A DNA stretch of 64,000 nt, from assembly GCF_014695775.1 (NCBI RefSeq), contig NZ_JACJOX010000027.1, forward strand, positions 23,821 through 87,820, given 5' to 3'. Source of the DNA: Leptolyngbya sp. FACHB-60 (GTDB taxonomy: Bacteria; Cyanobacteriota; Cyanobacteriia; Phormidesmidales; Phormidesmidaceae). Under the pieces are notes generated by a model. That model searched no databases. It was not told the DNA's origin and worked only from the letters and a program-made list of their open reading frames with translations. Of this stretch, positions 18,268 through 27,684 are shown piece by piece. The first letter of the stretch is position 1; the number at the start of each line of letters is the position of its first letter. The position numbers and the translations under genes were made by a program.

Positions 18268-19019
18268 CCACCAAGCCTGTTGTTCGCTACGCCCTGCCTG
18301 CCGACCTCAAGCCCGATCGCCTACCCCAGCACGTAGCGGTGATTATGGACGGCAACGGACGCTGGGCCAAACGCCGGGGGCTGCCGCGCATCATGGGCCA
18401 CCGCCGCGGGGTAGATACTCTCAAAACCCTGCTGCGCTGCTGCCGCGACTGGGGCATTGGTGCGCTGACGGCCTACGCCTTTTCGACGGAGAACTGGGGC
18501 CGTCCCGTTGAAGAGGTAGATTTTTTGATGGCGCTGTTTGAGCGGGTGCTGCGCCAGGAACTGCTGGAGATGATGGAGGAAAACGTCCGCATTCGCTTTG
18601 TGGGCAACCTAGCGGCCCTACCGCGATCGCTCCAGGGCGAGATTCACCAGGCGGTGACTCAGACCCAGGGCAACCACGGCATCGATTTTACGGTAGCCAC
18701 CAACTACGGCGGTCGGCAGGAGATTGTGCAGGCCTGCCGCGCGATCGCAGAGCAAGTGCAGCAGGGCGAGCTAAACCCCAGCGATATCAGCGAGGAACTA
18801 TTTAGCCGCCACCTCTATACTTCCGAAATCAGCGATCCCGACCTGCTGATTCGCACCAGTGGCGAAATGCGCATTAGTAACTTTCTGCTGTGGCAACTGG
18901 CCTACGCCGAAATCTATGTGACTGATACCCTGTGGCCCGACTTCGACACCTCAGAATTTCACCGAGCGATCTACGCCTACCAACAGCGCGATCGCCGATT
19001 TGGCAAGGTTAAGGGATAG
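18264..19019 (+). CDS. uppS: Isoprenyl transferase (undecaprenyl diphosphate synthase)
   Basis: cis-Prenyltransferase that extends farnesyl diphosphate with isopentenyl diphosphate to the C55 carrier for peptidoglycan and other wall polymers. 251 aa. [16 protein letters not shown] holds the catalytic Asp and phosphate site; [16 protein letters not shown], and near the end [26 protein letters not shown] and LWPDFD are family blocks. ATG at 18264 overlaps the cdaA stop, so the two are cotranslated; a role near the membrane next to the c-di-AMP enzyme is common in cyanobacteria. In cyanobacteria a longer or shorter product chain is possible. Confidence 0.96.
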   Translation: MTTKPVVRYALPADLKPDRLPQHVAVIMDGNGRWAKRRGLPRIMGHRRGVDTLKTLLRCCRDWGIGALTAYAFSTENWGRPVEEVDFLMALFERVLRQELLEMMEENVRIRFVGNLAALPRSLQGEIHQAVTQTQGNHGIDFTVATNYGGRQEIVQACRAIAEQVQQGELNPSDISEELFSRHLYTSEISDPDLLIRTSGEMRISNFLLWQLAYAEIYVTDTLWPDFDTSEFHRAIYAYQQRDRRFGKVKG

Positions 19020-19158
19020 AGTTGCCTAATCCGCCTTAGCGCTCCCTCACCCTAAATACCTTTCCATAGGGGGAGAGAAACTTTGGGTCAAAAAGAACTT
19101 TGATGTAGAAACGCTAGGTGCTGACCTATTCATCCCAAATCTAAACATTCAAAAATTT

Positions 19159-19692
19159 ATGAATATTCCTACCTGGATCACTGTCTCCCGGCTGCTTGGT
19201 GTTCCCCTGCTGCTGCTGCTGCTCCAGGCACCGACGGCGACCCAGCGGTGGTGGGCGGCGGGCATTTTTGTGGTGGCGGCGAGCACCGACTGGCTCGATG
19301 GTTACCTGGCTCGCAGGCTTAACCAGGTGACCGAGCTAGGCAAGTTTTTAGACCCTCTGGTGGATAAACTGCTGGTACTGGCTCCCTTGCTTATGCTGGT
19401 GGGGCTGGGCCAGGTGCCCGGCTGGGGCGTGTTTTTAATCGTGGCGCGGGAAATTACAATTTCGGGCTGGCGGGTCAACCCGACCATGCAGGGGGGCGCG
19501 GTGCCGGGGGCAAACTTGTGGGGCAAGGCCAAAACTGTGGTGCAGATTGTGGCGATCGCCCTGCTCCTAGCTCCGCTACCGGCAGTCTGGGATGGGCCAG
19601 CGCAGATTTGCTTTTGGGCGGCGGTGGCGTTGACCCTGGCATCAGGCTTGGTCTATTTATGGCCCCAAATGCAGCCCAGCCGCAGCGCTTAA
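19159..19692 (+). CDS. pgsA: CDP-diacylglycerol-glycerol-3-phosphate phosphatidyltransferase
   Basis: Makes phosphatidylglycerophosphate, leading to phosphatidylglycerol, the only phospholipid of cyanobacterial thylakoids. 177 aa with about six hydrophobic helices. The CDP-alcohol phosphotransferase motif is exact: DGYLARRLNQVTELGKFLD then PLVD, fitting DG-x2-AR-x8-G-x3-D-x3-D. The start MNIPTWITVSRLLGVPLLLL is typical of PgsA. It lies 139 bases after uppS in a spacer that contains a small CT-rich tract, so it may have its own promoter. tRNA-Ser follows on the same strand. Confidence 0.95.
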   Translation: MNIPTWITVSRLLGVPLLLLLLQAPTATQRWWAAGIFVVAASTDWLDGYLARRLNQVTELGKFLDPLVDKLLVLAPLLMLVGLGQVPGWGVFLIVAREITISGWRVNPTMQGGAVPGANLWGKAKTVVQIVAIALLLAPLPAVWDGPAQICFWAAVALTLASGLVYLWPQMQPSRSA

Positions 19693-19783
19693 GCAGGACG
19701 GCAGGGCCCAATGCCATAAAAAGTCTGGGGGTTGCTTTATGTCTCTGCCGAGTGTCTGCTAAACTAACGAAGAACTACTTCTT

Positions 19784-19873
19784 GGAAGCGTGGCTGAGTG
19801 GTCGAAAGCGCCTCCCTGCTAAGGAGGTAGGGGAGTAAACCTTCCCTCGTGGGTTCAAATCCCACCGCTTCCG
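19784..19873 (+). tRNA. tRNA-Ser (anticodon GCU)
   Basis: Cloverleaf: acceptor stem GGAAGCG (19784-19790) pairs with CGCTTCC (19866-19872), discriminator G. D-arm follows with GCTGAGTGG. Anticodon arm CTCCC-TGCTAAG-type loop gives anticodon GCT, a long variable arm (AGGTAGGGGAGTAAACCTTC-type, class II) fits serine, and the T-arm has GGGTTCAAATCCC. No CCA is encoded. Confidence 0.96.
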
Positions 19874-19885
19874 TATTTTGAGTCT

Positions 19886-19929
19886 ACAAAAGCAGCTGAT
19901 ATGAGCACTCATATCAGCTGCTTTTGTTT
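19886..19929 (+). terminator. Long-stem terminator after tRNA-Ser
   Basis: A perfect 19-bp stem (19886-19904 with 19909-19927) around GCAC, followed by T-rich TTTC. Ends the tRNA transcript. Confidence 0.8.
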
Positions 19930-20011
19930 CTAAACCAGCGGCTCTTAAAGATACAGGTGTACTTAAAGTTCTCCTGTACTGTAGGCTAGGAATAATGGTG
20001 CTAATGTACCC

Positions 20012-23000
20012 ATGATTCCCAAGCACATTGCCCTTAAGAATTTTCTTAGCTATCGCAATGCCAGCCTAGACTTTAGCGGGCTGCATGTGGTCTGCGTGGC
20101 GGGGCCTAACGGCGCGGGCAAGTCGTCGCTGCTAGAGGCGATCGCCTGGGCGCTGTGGGGCCAGAGCCGAGTAGCCGCCGATGACGACATCATCCACCAG
20201 GGCGAGATGGAAGCCCAGGTGACGTTTCAGTTTCACCAGGGTGACCACACCTACCGAGTGATACGCAGCCGCCACCGCAGCCAGGGCACCAGTTTAGAGT
20301 TTCAAGTGCACACCGAGGAGGGCTGGCGGGTACTGACCCAGCGCGGGGTGCGGGCCACTCAACTGCTGATCTGCCGCCACCTCCGGCTCGACTACGACAC
20401 CTTTATTAACTCTGCCTACCTGCGTCAGGGTGGGGCCGACGACTTTATGCTGAAGCGGCCCGGCGAGCGCAAGCAAATTTTGGCCGATCTGCTTAAGCTG
20501 CACCAGTATGACCACCTAGCTGAGGGCGCGAAAGAGCAAGCTCGCCAGGCCAAGGCCGAGGCCACCCTGCGTCAGACCCAGCTCGATGAACTCACCGCTG
20601 CCCTAGCTGACTACGAACCGACGCTACAGCGGCAGGCCCAGCTCCAGCAGTCGCTGCACGAGATCGATCAGGCTCAGGAGCGCGATCGCCAGCACCACTA
20701 CCAGCTTCGCTCCCTGGAGCAAACCCACCGTGTCTGCGATCAACAGCTTCAGATGCAGCGGCAACAGCACCAGCACCTGACGGCTCTTTTGCACCAAACC
20801 GAAACTTCCCTGGCGGCGCTGACCCGCGAGCAGCAGCAGCAGGACCAGCGTTTGGCCCAGGCCGCCGAAATTGAGATCGGGCTAGCTGAACTGGCAGCTT
20901 TAGAGGCGGAAGATGCCCAGCTCAATCAGCACTTCCAACGCTACCAGGCACTAGAGGCGCAGCGTCAGAGCTTAGAAACTGAGTGGCAAGCCCAGTCGGC
21001 CGAAGCCCGCACGCGCCTGGGTCAAACCCAGCTCCAGCTGGCGGCATTGCAGGCCCAGATCGCCGATTTAGACACAGCTCTACTGCAAAGCGAAGCCGTT
21101 GATGCGGCCCGCCAGCAGTTTCTTATTGCCAAAGCCCGCCTTAAACACTTGGATGCGATTCAGCTTCAGGCTGAACCCTTGCAGCAGCGACGACGACAGC
21201 TAGAGGCCGGGTTACAGCAGGCTCAAACCCGGCTTCAAACTCGGCTAGAAGAACTCGCCGCCGCCGCCCAGCAGCTCCAACAGGATCAGGGGAATCCGCC
21301 CCAGCTGGTGGCGACCGCCCAGGAGGTGTCAAAAACCCTGAGCTATTTAGAGCAGCGCCGGGCCTACCAGGAACAGGTGCGCGAAAAGGGACTAGAGCGG
21401 CGCAGCTTTATGGAAGTGCTCCAGTCTAACCAGCGCACCTGCGAAACCCAAATTGCTCAACTTGGCCAAAAGCTAGGCATGCTGGCTCAACCGGAGGCCG
21501 TCTGCCCGCTGTGCGATCGCGCCCTCAAAGCCCGTCACCGCGCCCTGGTTGAAGGTCGCCATCGCCACCAGCAGCAAGAACTGCAAGAGGAGATTTGGGT
21601 CATTCGCGAGCAGCTGGCTGTTTCAGAGCGCGAAATTCAGGTGCTGCGGCAGGAGTATCGAGCGGTCGAAGCCGAACTGGAGGCCTACGCCCCAGTGCTG
21701 CAAAAGCAGGGCCAGCTCACAGCGGAGATGGCCTCCCAAGCCACCGTCCACGAGCGGCTTCAGGCCCTAGAGGCCGAGCAGCAGCGCCTAGAGCAGTGCC
21801 TAACCGAGAACCAGTACGCCCTCGACCTGCGCATGGAGCTGCACCAGATCAACGACACCCTAGCCCAGCTGGCCTACGACGATCGCAACCACGCCCTGAC
21901 CCGGGGCCAGGTCAATCGGCTGCGCTGGGCTGAGATCAAGCACCACGAGCTGGCCCAGGCGCGCCGCAGACGCCAGCAGCTCGAGCGGCGGCGGCAGCAG
22001 CTTGAGGCCGACCGAACTGCCCTTGAGACTGAGCTGGCCCAGCTTCAGGGTGGGACCCAGGGCCAGGCCTTGGTGGCAGCCCAAGCCGCCCTTGAGCAGC
22101 TCAGTTACCGCATTGACCATCACCAGCAGGTGCGTCAGGCCCTGCTAACAGCCCAAGTTTGGCGGCAGCGCTACCGGGAGCTAGAAGCAGCTCGCCAGCA
22201 GCAGCCCCAGCGGCAAGCCAAGATCGAGGGGCTTCAGGCTCAGGAGCGGCAGCAGCGCCAGGAGCTAGAGCAGTTGAGCACGGCGATCGCCGCCCTAGAG
22301 GAGCAGCACCAGGCCTTAGCCTACGATGCGAATGATTTAGAACAGTTAGAGCAGGCGATCGCCGCCCGTCAGCGCCAGCGCGACACTCTACTAGCCCAGC
22401 TAGGTGCCCTAGGCCAGGCCCGCCAGCACCTCGACGAGCTGCACCAGGGACTAGCCCAAAAGCAGCAAGAGCTGGCCGCCGTGCGCCAGCGTCAGCGGGT
22501 CTACCAAGAGCTGGCCCAAGCCTTCGGCCACAACGGCATCCAGGCGCTGATGATCGAAAACCTGCTGCCCCAGCTAGAGGCTGAAACCAACAACCTGCTG
22601 GGCCGTCTGAGTGCTCACCAGCTCCACGTGCAGTTTGCCACCCAGCGGGCCACCAAGCGGGGCCAAGGGGTCATCGACACGTTGGATATTTTGATTGCCG
22701 ACGCCCAGGGCACCCGCCCCTACGAAACCTACTCGGGTGGGGAAGCGTTTCGGGTTAACTTTGCCCTGCGCCTAGCCCTGGCCCGGCTACTGGCTCAGCG
22801 ATCGGGGCGGGCGTTACAGCTACTCGTCATCGATGAGGGCTTTGGCACCCAAGATCAGCAGGGGTGCGATCGCCTAATTGCGGCCATCAATGCGATCGCT
22901 GCTGACTTTGCCTGCATTCTTACCGTTACCCACGTTCCCCATTTTCGAGCGGCCTTTCAAACCCGTATCGATGTGACCAAAACCCTTCAGGGATCGCAGC

Positions 23001-23017
23001 TTTCTCTCTCTGCTTAG
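20012..23017 (+). CDS. sbcC: SbcC/Rad50-type SMC-like ATPase
   Basis: DNA repair ATPase of the SbcC/Rad50 family; with nuclease SbcD it processes DNA ends and hairpins. 1001 aa. Walker A is AGPNGAGKSSLLEA near residue 37; the long coiled coil rich in Gln, Leu and Ala carries a zinc hook with C498-P-L-C501 (VCPLCDRALKARHR) at its middle; the ABC signature is TYSGGEAFRVNFALRLALAR and Walker B LLVIDEGFGTQD. Start MIPKHIALKNFLSYR is the usual family start. No sbcD lies in the window, so it appears unlinked. A LexA-like half match upstream (19955-19970) has the wrong spacing and is not claimed. Confidence 0.93.
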   Translation: MIPKHIALKNFLSYRNASLDFSGLHVVCVAGPNGAGKSSLLEAIAWALWGQSRVAADDDIIHQGEMEAQVTFQFHQGDHTYRVIRSRHRSQGTSLEFQVHTEEGWRVLTQRGVRATQLLICRHLRLDYDTFINSAYLRQGGADDFMLKRPGERKQILADLLKLHQYDHLAEGAKEQARQAKAEATLRQTQLDELTAALADYEPTLQRQAQLQQSLHEIDQAQERDRQHHYQLRSLEQTHRVCDQQLQMQRQQHQHLTALLHQTETSLAALTREQQQQDQRLAQAAEIEIGLAELAALEAEDAQLNQHFQRYQALEAQRQSLETEWQAQSAEARTRLGQTQLQLAALQAQIADLDTALLQSEAVDAARQQFLIAKARLKHLDAIQLQAEPLQQRRRQLEAGLQQAQTRLQTRLEELAAAAQQLQQDQGNPPQLVATAQEVSKTLSYLEQRRAYQEQVREKGLERRSFMEVLQSNQRTCETQIAQLGQKLGMLAQPEAVCPLCDRALKARHRALVEGRHRHQQQELQEEIWVIREQLAVSEREIQVLRQEYRAVEAELEAYAPVLQKQGQLTAEMASQATVHERLQALEAEQQRLEQCLTENQYALDLRMELHQINDTLAQLAYDDRNHALTRGQVNRLRWAEIKHHELAQARRRRQQLERRRQQLEADRTALETELAQLQGGTQGQALVAAQAALEQLSYRIDHHQQVRQALLTAQVWRQRYRELEAARQQQPQRQAKIEGLQAQERQQRQELEQLSTAIAALEEQHQALAYDANDLEQLEQAIAARQRQRDTLLAQLGALGQARQHLDELHQGLAQKQQELAAVRQRQRVYQELAQAFGHNGIQALMIENLLPQLEAETNNLLGRLSAHQLHVQFATQRATKRGQGVIDTLDILIADAQGTRPYETYSGGEAFRVNFALRLALARLLAQRSGRALQLLVIDEGFGTQDQQGCDRLIAAINAIAADFACILTVTHVPHFRAAFQTRIDVTKTLQGSQLSLSA

Positions 23018-23269
23018 AACTAGCCCCAAACTCCGTAAATCTTTAAGTAGCTTCTCAGAGTTTTATTAACATTCTTTTTAGATTTTAAGAATTTCCCCTT
23101 TAGCCACCTCAGAAATATGTCTTCTGGAATGCAATACGCCCTAGTCAATCGCTTTAATCTAAAGGGTAAGAGCCTGCGGGATCAAAACGAACTGAGTATT
23201 AATGACCATTCACGACTCCCCTCATAAATGTTACAGTTGTTTACATATCCCATTAATAACCTTTTACCT

Positions 23270-23401
23270 ATGAGCGTTGTTGGATCCCTTTTAGAAGTTG
23301 GTATTGCCGCCGTTGCTGCCGGTCTCATTCTCAAGCGTCAGGCTAAGGAAGCGGCTCTAGAGGCTGAGCCCATTCCGGTGCCGGTGCGAGTTCGCCGCTA
23401 G
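23270..23401 (+). CDS. Small single-pass membrane protein (43 aa)
   Basis: ATG 23270 to TAG 23399-23401. The product MSVVGSLLEVGIAAVAAGLI continues LKRQAKEAALEAEPIPVPVRVRR: one hydrophobic helix, then a charged helix and a basic tail, a layout common among small thylakoid or membrane-bound proteins. A TTACAG/TAATAA pair with 17-base spacing lies at about 23231-23259 and could be its promoter. It lies 97 bases before the sigma-factor gene. No family was recognised. The composition is unlike random sequence, which favours a real gene. Confidence 0.5.
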   Translation: MSVVGSLLEVGIAAVAAGLILKRQAKEAALEAEPIPVPVRVRR

Positions 23402-23497
23402 GCTGCGAACCAACCGTCGTTTCTGTGCCAGACAACTGCTGGTTTGCTGGGCTTTGAGCCCCGCCGTTTCCCGTCGCTCTCTCCCCATCGTGCCGCT

Positions 23498-24454
23498 ATG
23501 AGAACTGTGCAAAATTCCACCGACCTAGTTCGCACTTACTTAAAAGAAATTGGTAAAGTGCCTTTGCTTACCCACGAAGAAGAGATTGTATTGGGTAAGC
23601 AGGTGCAAAAGCTGTCGGCCCTAGAGGCCAAGCGACAGGCTTTAGAAGAGACAGCCGGCCACGGGTTGACCCTGGAACAGTGGGCCAACACCGTCGACAT
23701 GCCCATCCTTGAACTCAAAGCGATCGTGCGCGACGGCAACCTAGCCAAGCGCAAGATGGTAGAAGCCAACCTGCGCCTCGTGGTCTCAGTAGCCAAGAAA
23801 TACATCAAGCGCAATGTTGATCTGCTTGACCTGATTCAGGAAGGCACGATTGGTATGCAGCGCGGGGTTGAAAAGTTTGACCCCACTAAGGGCTACCGGT
23901 TCTCTACCTACGCCTATTGGTGGATTCGGCAGGCTATTACTCGTGCCATTGCGGAGAAGAGCCGCACCATTCGCCTGCCTATTCACATCACTGAAAAGCT
24001 CAATAAGCTCAAGAAAGCCCAGCGCACCCTGTCTCAGCGCTACGGTCGAGCGGCCACAGTGGCTGAGCTAGCCATCGAGTGTGACCTGACCGCCAAGCAA
24101 GTGCGCGACTACTTAGAAAAGTCTCGCCAGCCCCTCTCCTTAGATCTAAAGGTGGGCGATAACCAGGACACCGAACTGGGTGAACTGCTCGAAGATGACG
24201 GCCCTTCGCCAGAAGACTTTGCCACCCAGGTTTCGCTGCGCCAAGATCTGGAGCGGCTGATGGGCGATCTGACTCCTCAACAGCGAGAGGTGCTTTCGCT
24301 TCGCTTCGGTTTGACCGACGGCAAGACAATGACCTTGGCCAAGATTGGCGATCTGCTCTCCATCAGTCGTGAGCGTGTGCGCCAGATTGAACGGGAAGCC
24401 CTGACCAAACTGCGCAAGCGCCAGTCTGACATTCGCGAATATCTGGCTAGCTAG
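23498..24454 (+). CDS. Group 2 RNA polymerase sigma factor
   Basis: Alternative sigma-70 of the cyanobacterial group 2 (SigB to SigE type); 318 aa from ATG 23498 ([20 protein letters not shown]). It lacks the long acidic N-terminus of SigA. Region 2: [29 protein letters not shown] and [21 protein letters not shown], the same -10-reading helix as SigA. Region 4: [14 protein letters not shown] and [21 protein letters not shown]. Group 2 sigmas serve carbon, nitrogen, stress and circadian responses; which of SigB-SigE this is cannot be told from here. Open frame extends to 23444, but the family start is at 23498. A terminator follows. Confidence 0.9.
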   Translation: MRTVQNSTDLVRTYLKEIGKVPLLTHEEEIVLGKQVQKLSALEAKRQALEETAGHGLTLEQWANTVDMPILELKAIVRDGNLAKRKMVEANLRLVVSVAKKYIKRNVDLLDLIQEGTIGMQRGVEKFDPTKGYRFSTYAYWWIRQAITRAIAEKSRTIRLPIHITEKLNKLKKAQRTLSQRYGRAATVAELAIECDLTAKQVRDYLEKSRQPLSLDLKVGDNQDTELGELLEDDGPSPEDFATQVSLRQDLERLMGDLTPQQREVLSLRFGLTDGKTMTLAKIGDLLSISRERVRQIEREALTKLRKRQSDIREYLAS

Positions 24455-24502
24455 TGCAAATGCGCTTCTTGTAGGGTCGCAACGCAAATCGCGTTAAGCC
24501 CT

Positions 24503-24538
24503 ATAGCCTAAGGGAAAATTCCCTTGGGCTATCTTTTT
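24503..24538 (+). terminator. Terminator after group 2 sigma gene
   Basis: A stem ATAGCCTAAGGGAA with TTCCCTTGGGCTAT (one G-U pair) followed by CTTTTT. Fits an intrinsic terminator. Confidence 0.8.
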
Positions 24539-24676
24539 GGCGTTGGACAAAGGGCGATGACGGTGGTAAGGGATCCTTCGCGCCAAGTTTAACAACCGTA
24601 GCCCAATTGACCAAACCGGGGAAATCCCGCATTCTAGAGTGGTTCTAGCTAGATTCGCCCCCACTGAGGAGTCCCC

Positions 24677-26386
24677 ATGAGCTATCGCATGGACCGCCGT
24701 GCCTATGCCGAAACCTTTGGCCCGACGGTAGGCGATCGCGTTCGCTTAGCCGACACCGAGCTAATTATTGAGGTCGAGCAAGACTTCACCACCTATGGAG
24801 ACGAGGTGAAATTTGGTGGCGGCAAGGTGATCCGCGACGGCATGGGTCAGTCGCCGATCGGGCGCGACGCGGGCGCTGTGGATATGGTGATCACCAACGC
24901 CCTAATTTTGGACTGGTGGGGCATTGTCAAGGCCGACATCGGCATTAAAGACGGCAAAATCGACAAAATTGGTAAGGCCGGCAACCCCTACATTCAAGAC
25001 AATGTCGACATCATCATTGGCCCCGGCACCGAGGTAGTGGCCGGGGAAGGCATGATTGTCACCGCTGGCGGCATTGACAGCCACATTCATTTCATTTGCC
25101 CTCAGCAAATCGACACTGCGATCGCTTCCGGCATCACCACCATGATCGGCGGCGGAACTGGCCCGGCCACCGGCACCAACGCCACCACCTGCACCCCCGG
25201 TGCCTGGAACATCTGGCGCATGCTGCAAGCCGCCGACGCCTTTCCTATGAACCTGGGCTTTTTGGGCAAGGGCAACAGTGCTCAGCCGGAAGGCTTGACG
25301 GAACAGGTGAAAGCGGGTGCCATGGGCCTCAAGCTTCACGAAGACTGGGGCACAACCCCCGCTACCATCGACACCTGTCTTGGAGTAGCTGACGAGTACG
25401 ATGTCCAGGTAGCGATCCACACCGACACCCTCAACGAGGCGGGTTTTGTAGAAGACACCATCGCCGCCTTCAAAAATCGAGTAATTCACACCTACCACAC
25501 CGAAGGGGCTGGCGGCGGCCACGCGCCGGACATTATTAAAGTGTGTGGCGAGGCCAATGTGCTGCCGTCATCGACCAACCCCACCCGACCCTACACCCGC
25601 AACACCCTCGACGAACACCTCGACATGCTGATGGTGTGCCACCACCTCAGCCCCAGCATTCCCGAAGATATTGCCTTTGCTGAGTCGCGCATTCGCCGCG
25701 AAACCATTGCGGCCGAAGACATCCTCCACGATCTGGGGGCGTTTAGCATGATCGCCTCCGACTCCCAGGCCATGGGCCGGGTGGGGGAAGTGGTGATTCG
25801 CACCTGGCAGACCGCCCACAAAATGAAGGTACAGCGGGGGCCATTGGCGGAGGATTCTGAGCGCAACGACAACCAACGAGCCAAGCGCTACGTGGCCAAA
25901 TACACCATCAACCCCGCCATTACCCACGGCATTGCAAATCACGTAGGGTCCATCGAAGCAGGCAAACTGGCAGATATTTGCCTGTGGCGGCCCGCCTTTT
26001 TTGGGGTAAAACCCGAAATTGTAATCAAGGGCGGCTTAATCGCTTGGGCGCAGATGGGCGATGCCAACGCCAGCATTCCGACGCCGCAGCCAGTGCACAT
26101 GCGACCCATGTTTGGAAGTTTTGGGGGGGCGATCGCTGCCACCTCCCTCAGTTTTATTTCCCAAGCTGCGATGGATCTGGGCATTTCTGAACAAATTGGC
26201 CTCACCAAATCCACCGCTGCTGTGGCTAACTGCCGCAGCCTCAGCAAGGCCGACATGAAGCTCAACGCCTACCAGCCTCACATGGAGGTCAATGTCGAAA
26301 CCTACGAAGTGCGGGCCGATGGTGAGTTGCTGACCTGTGAACCGGCCGAGGTTCTACCTATGGCCCAGCGATACTTTCTGTTTTGA
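24677..26386 (+). CDS. ureC: Urease alpha subunit
   Basis: Catalytic subunit of nickel urease (urea to ammonia and carbamate), 569 aa, full length. The HIHFICPQQ His pair, the carbamylated-Lys site [12 protein letters not shown], the bridging [10 protein letters not shown] and [14 protein letters not shown] blocks and the catalytic flap [22 protein letters not shown] with Cys and His are all present. GAGGAG lies just upstream of ATG. ureA, ureB, ureD-G are not in the window; the gene stands alone behind the sigma-factor terminator, as urease genes are scattered in many cyanobacteria. No NtcA site (GTA-N8-TAC) was found in the upstream 222 bases. Confidence 0.97.
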   Translation: MSYRMDRRAYAETFGPTVGDRVRLADTELIIEVEQDFTTYGDEVKFGGGKVIRDGMGQSPIGRDAGAVDMVITNALILDWWGIVKADIGIKDGKIDKIGKAGNPYIQDNVDIIIGPGTEVVAGEGMIVTAGGIDSHIHFICPQQIDTAIASGITTMIGGGTGPATGTNATTCTPGAWNIWRMLQAADAFPMNLGFLGKGNSAQPEGLTEQVKAGAMGLKLHEDWGTTPATIDTCLGVADEYDVQVAIHTDTLNEAGFVEDTIAAFKNRVIHTYHTEGAGGGHAPDIIKVCGEANVLPSSTNPTRPYTRNTLDEHLDMLMVCHHLSPSIPEDIAFAESRIRRETIAAEDILHDLGAFSMIASDSQAMGRVGEVVIRTWQTAHKMKVQRGPLAEDSERNDNQRAKRYVAKYTINPAITHGIANHVGSIEAGKLADICLWRPAFFGVKPEIVIKGGLIAWAQMGDANASIPTPQPVHMRPMFGSFGGAIAATSLSFISQAAMDLGISEQIGLTKSTAAVANCRSLSKADMKLNAYQPHMEVNVETYEVRADGELLTCEPAEVLPMAQRYFLF

Positions 26387-26869
26387 ACCCAGTCGAGTTA
26401 AGCGCATTCCCAACGGATCGGGCCAGGGTTGGTACATCGACTGTGTTGGCTGCTTGAGCAGCTGTCGACAAGCAAGGCCAGCCAATAGCTCAATTGAAAA
26501 ACACCAGTAAATTAAACCAAAGATTTTTCGGAAGACGTTTACAATGGCCTAGATAACCCAAGTTGAAATAGCGGCAAAACCGAAGCCCGTGCCCTGGTTG
26601 TTGAGACAGAGTAAATGACAGCCAGCAACAATCCATTTAGGTCACCAGCTAGCTGGGCAGGCTAGGCCAGAACATTGATTGACAAAATGCTTCTAAAAGT
26701 GGCATTGGCTGCTAGTGCTGAAGCTAGAGCGTAGTTCTAAATAGTGATAGTGGCGTCTGCTGCCAAAACGCCCTAGCAGCAGACCTTGAACCACTTCATA
26801 AGTTCCTGAAGGCAGGGGTAATTTGTGGTTACCATAAATTTGTTGCGAATGTCATTGAGCGGTGGCAGA
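26387..26869. other. Spacer between ureC and yfr1
   Basis: No gene supported. The stretch has short open frames only, no ribosome sites and no clear hairpin terminator close to ureC. It leads into the Yfr1 promoter. Confidence 0.45.
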
Positions 26870-26897
26870 TTTCCAAGCGTCCACAGTAGAATATAAT
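26870..26897 (+). promoter_or_regulatory. Promoter of the Yfr1 small RNA
   Basis: A perfect -10 hexamer TATAAT at 26892-26897 with a weak -35 TTTCCA at 26870-26875 (16-base spacer). Transcription would start near 26903, at the first hairpin of Yfr1. Confidence 0.6.
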
Positions 26898-26901
26898 TGC
26901 G

Positions 26902-26977
26902 CTCAAACATTTATGTTTGAGTTCACTCCTCACACCACACTCCGCCCAGGCCATTGGTCTGGGCGGTTCCTTATTTA
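26902..26977 (+). ncRNA. yfr1: Yfr1 small regulatory RNA
   Basis: A short transcript of about 70 nt. First hairpin: CTCAAACAT (26902-26910) with ATGTTTGAG (26913-26921). Then an unpaired stretch with ACTCCTCACAC (26925-26935), the invariant motif of the cyanobacterial RNA Yfr1. Then a terminator hairpin CCGCCCAG (26942-26949) with CTGGGCGG (26959-26966) and a T-rich tail TTCCTTATTT. Yfr1 is known to pair with mRNAs through this motif and to lie upstream of trxA in many cyanobacteria, as here (151 bases). Identified from motif, structure and location. Confidence 0.9.
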
Positions 26978-27127
26978 TAAGGAGCTTCGGCTCAAAAACG
27001 CTGAAATACGGTCGGTTTAGCTGAGTTAGCGCCCATCCACTCGGTAGATATTGACCGCTCGCCTAAGAAGCCGGGGGTTGGCTATGATAAGATTGCGTGT
27101 GGTTAATAACGGCAAGGAACACAAGGC

Positions 27128-27448
27128 ATGGCAGCCGCTCAGGTAACAGACTCTACATTTAAGCAAGAAGTTCTTGAAAGCACCGTTCCCGTACTGGTTG
27201 ACTTCTGGGCCCCCTGGTGTGGCCCTTGCCGTATGGTGGCTCCGGTAGTCGAAGAAATTTCTGAGCAGTACGACGGCCAAATCAAGGTCGTTAAAGTCAA
27301 TACCGACGAGAATCCGAGCGTGGCCAGCCAGTATGGTATTCGCAGCATCCCCACCCTGATGATCTTTAAAGAGGGGCAGCGGGTTGACATGGTGGTGGGT
27401 GCCGTACCCAAAACCACCCTAGCAAACACTCTCGAAAAGTATCTCTAG
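27128..27448 (+). CDS. trxA: Thioredoxin (m-type)
   Basis: Cytosolic disulfide reductase, 106 aa. Active site W-C31-G-P-C34 in [14 protein letters not shown], buried Asp in VDFW, and cis-Pro in [14 protein letters not shown] are intact. The typical m-type thioredoxin end [28 protein letters not shown] fits the cyanobacterial TrxA that targets the Calvin cycle and many other enzymes. yfr1 lies just upstream; a separate promoter is likely since the Yfr1 terminator intervenes. A TATGAT at 27083-27088 could be the -10. Terminator follows at 27584. Confidence 0.96.
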   Translation: MAAAQVTDSTFKQEVLESTVPVLVDFWAPWCGPCRMVAPVVEEISEQYDGQIKVVKVNTDENPSVASQYGIRSIPTLMIFKEGQRVDMVVGAVPKTTLANTLEKYL

Positions 27449-27583
27449 GCCCACCTTTCTCTGCCTAGATCTACCCAGCTTATCCGCACGGTGTGACGAA
27501 GGCGATCGCTTCAACCTTTTCACTAAGCGTCAGCGAAAGTACATCGTTGCAGGTTTGGTCACTAGCTTATTAACATCTGATAC

Positions 27584-27624
27584 AACCCTCTAGCGTTAGT
27601 TAGTCTCTCGCTAGAGGGTTTTTG
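27584..27624 (+). terminator. Terminator after trxA
   Basis: AACCCTCTAGCG (27584-27595) pairs with CGCTAGAGGGTT (27609-27620), followed by T-rich TTTTT. Strong intrinsic terminator. Confidence 0.85.
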
Positions 27625-27684
27625 CACGGCAGGGGGCAAAATTGTCGCTAGAATGGGGTGCTACCTCTATGGACCCAACAGCGT

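Noticed and set aside
19955..19972. LexA-like GTAC...GTTC upstream of sbcC
   Set aside because: The half-sites are separated by five bases rather than four and the first purine is missing, so it does not fit the consensus.
23117..23227. 36-codon frame after sbcC
   Set aside because: No ribosome site and weak composition; not annotated as a gene.
24455..24676. NtcA site (GTA-N8-TAC) upstream of ureC
   Set aside because: No match with the required spacing.
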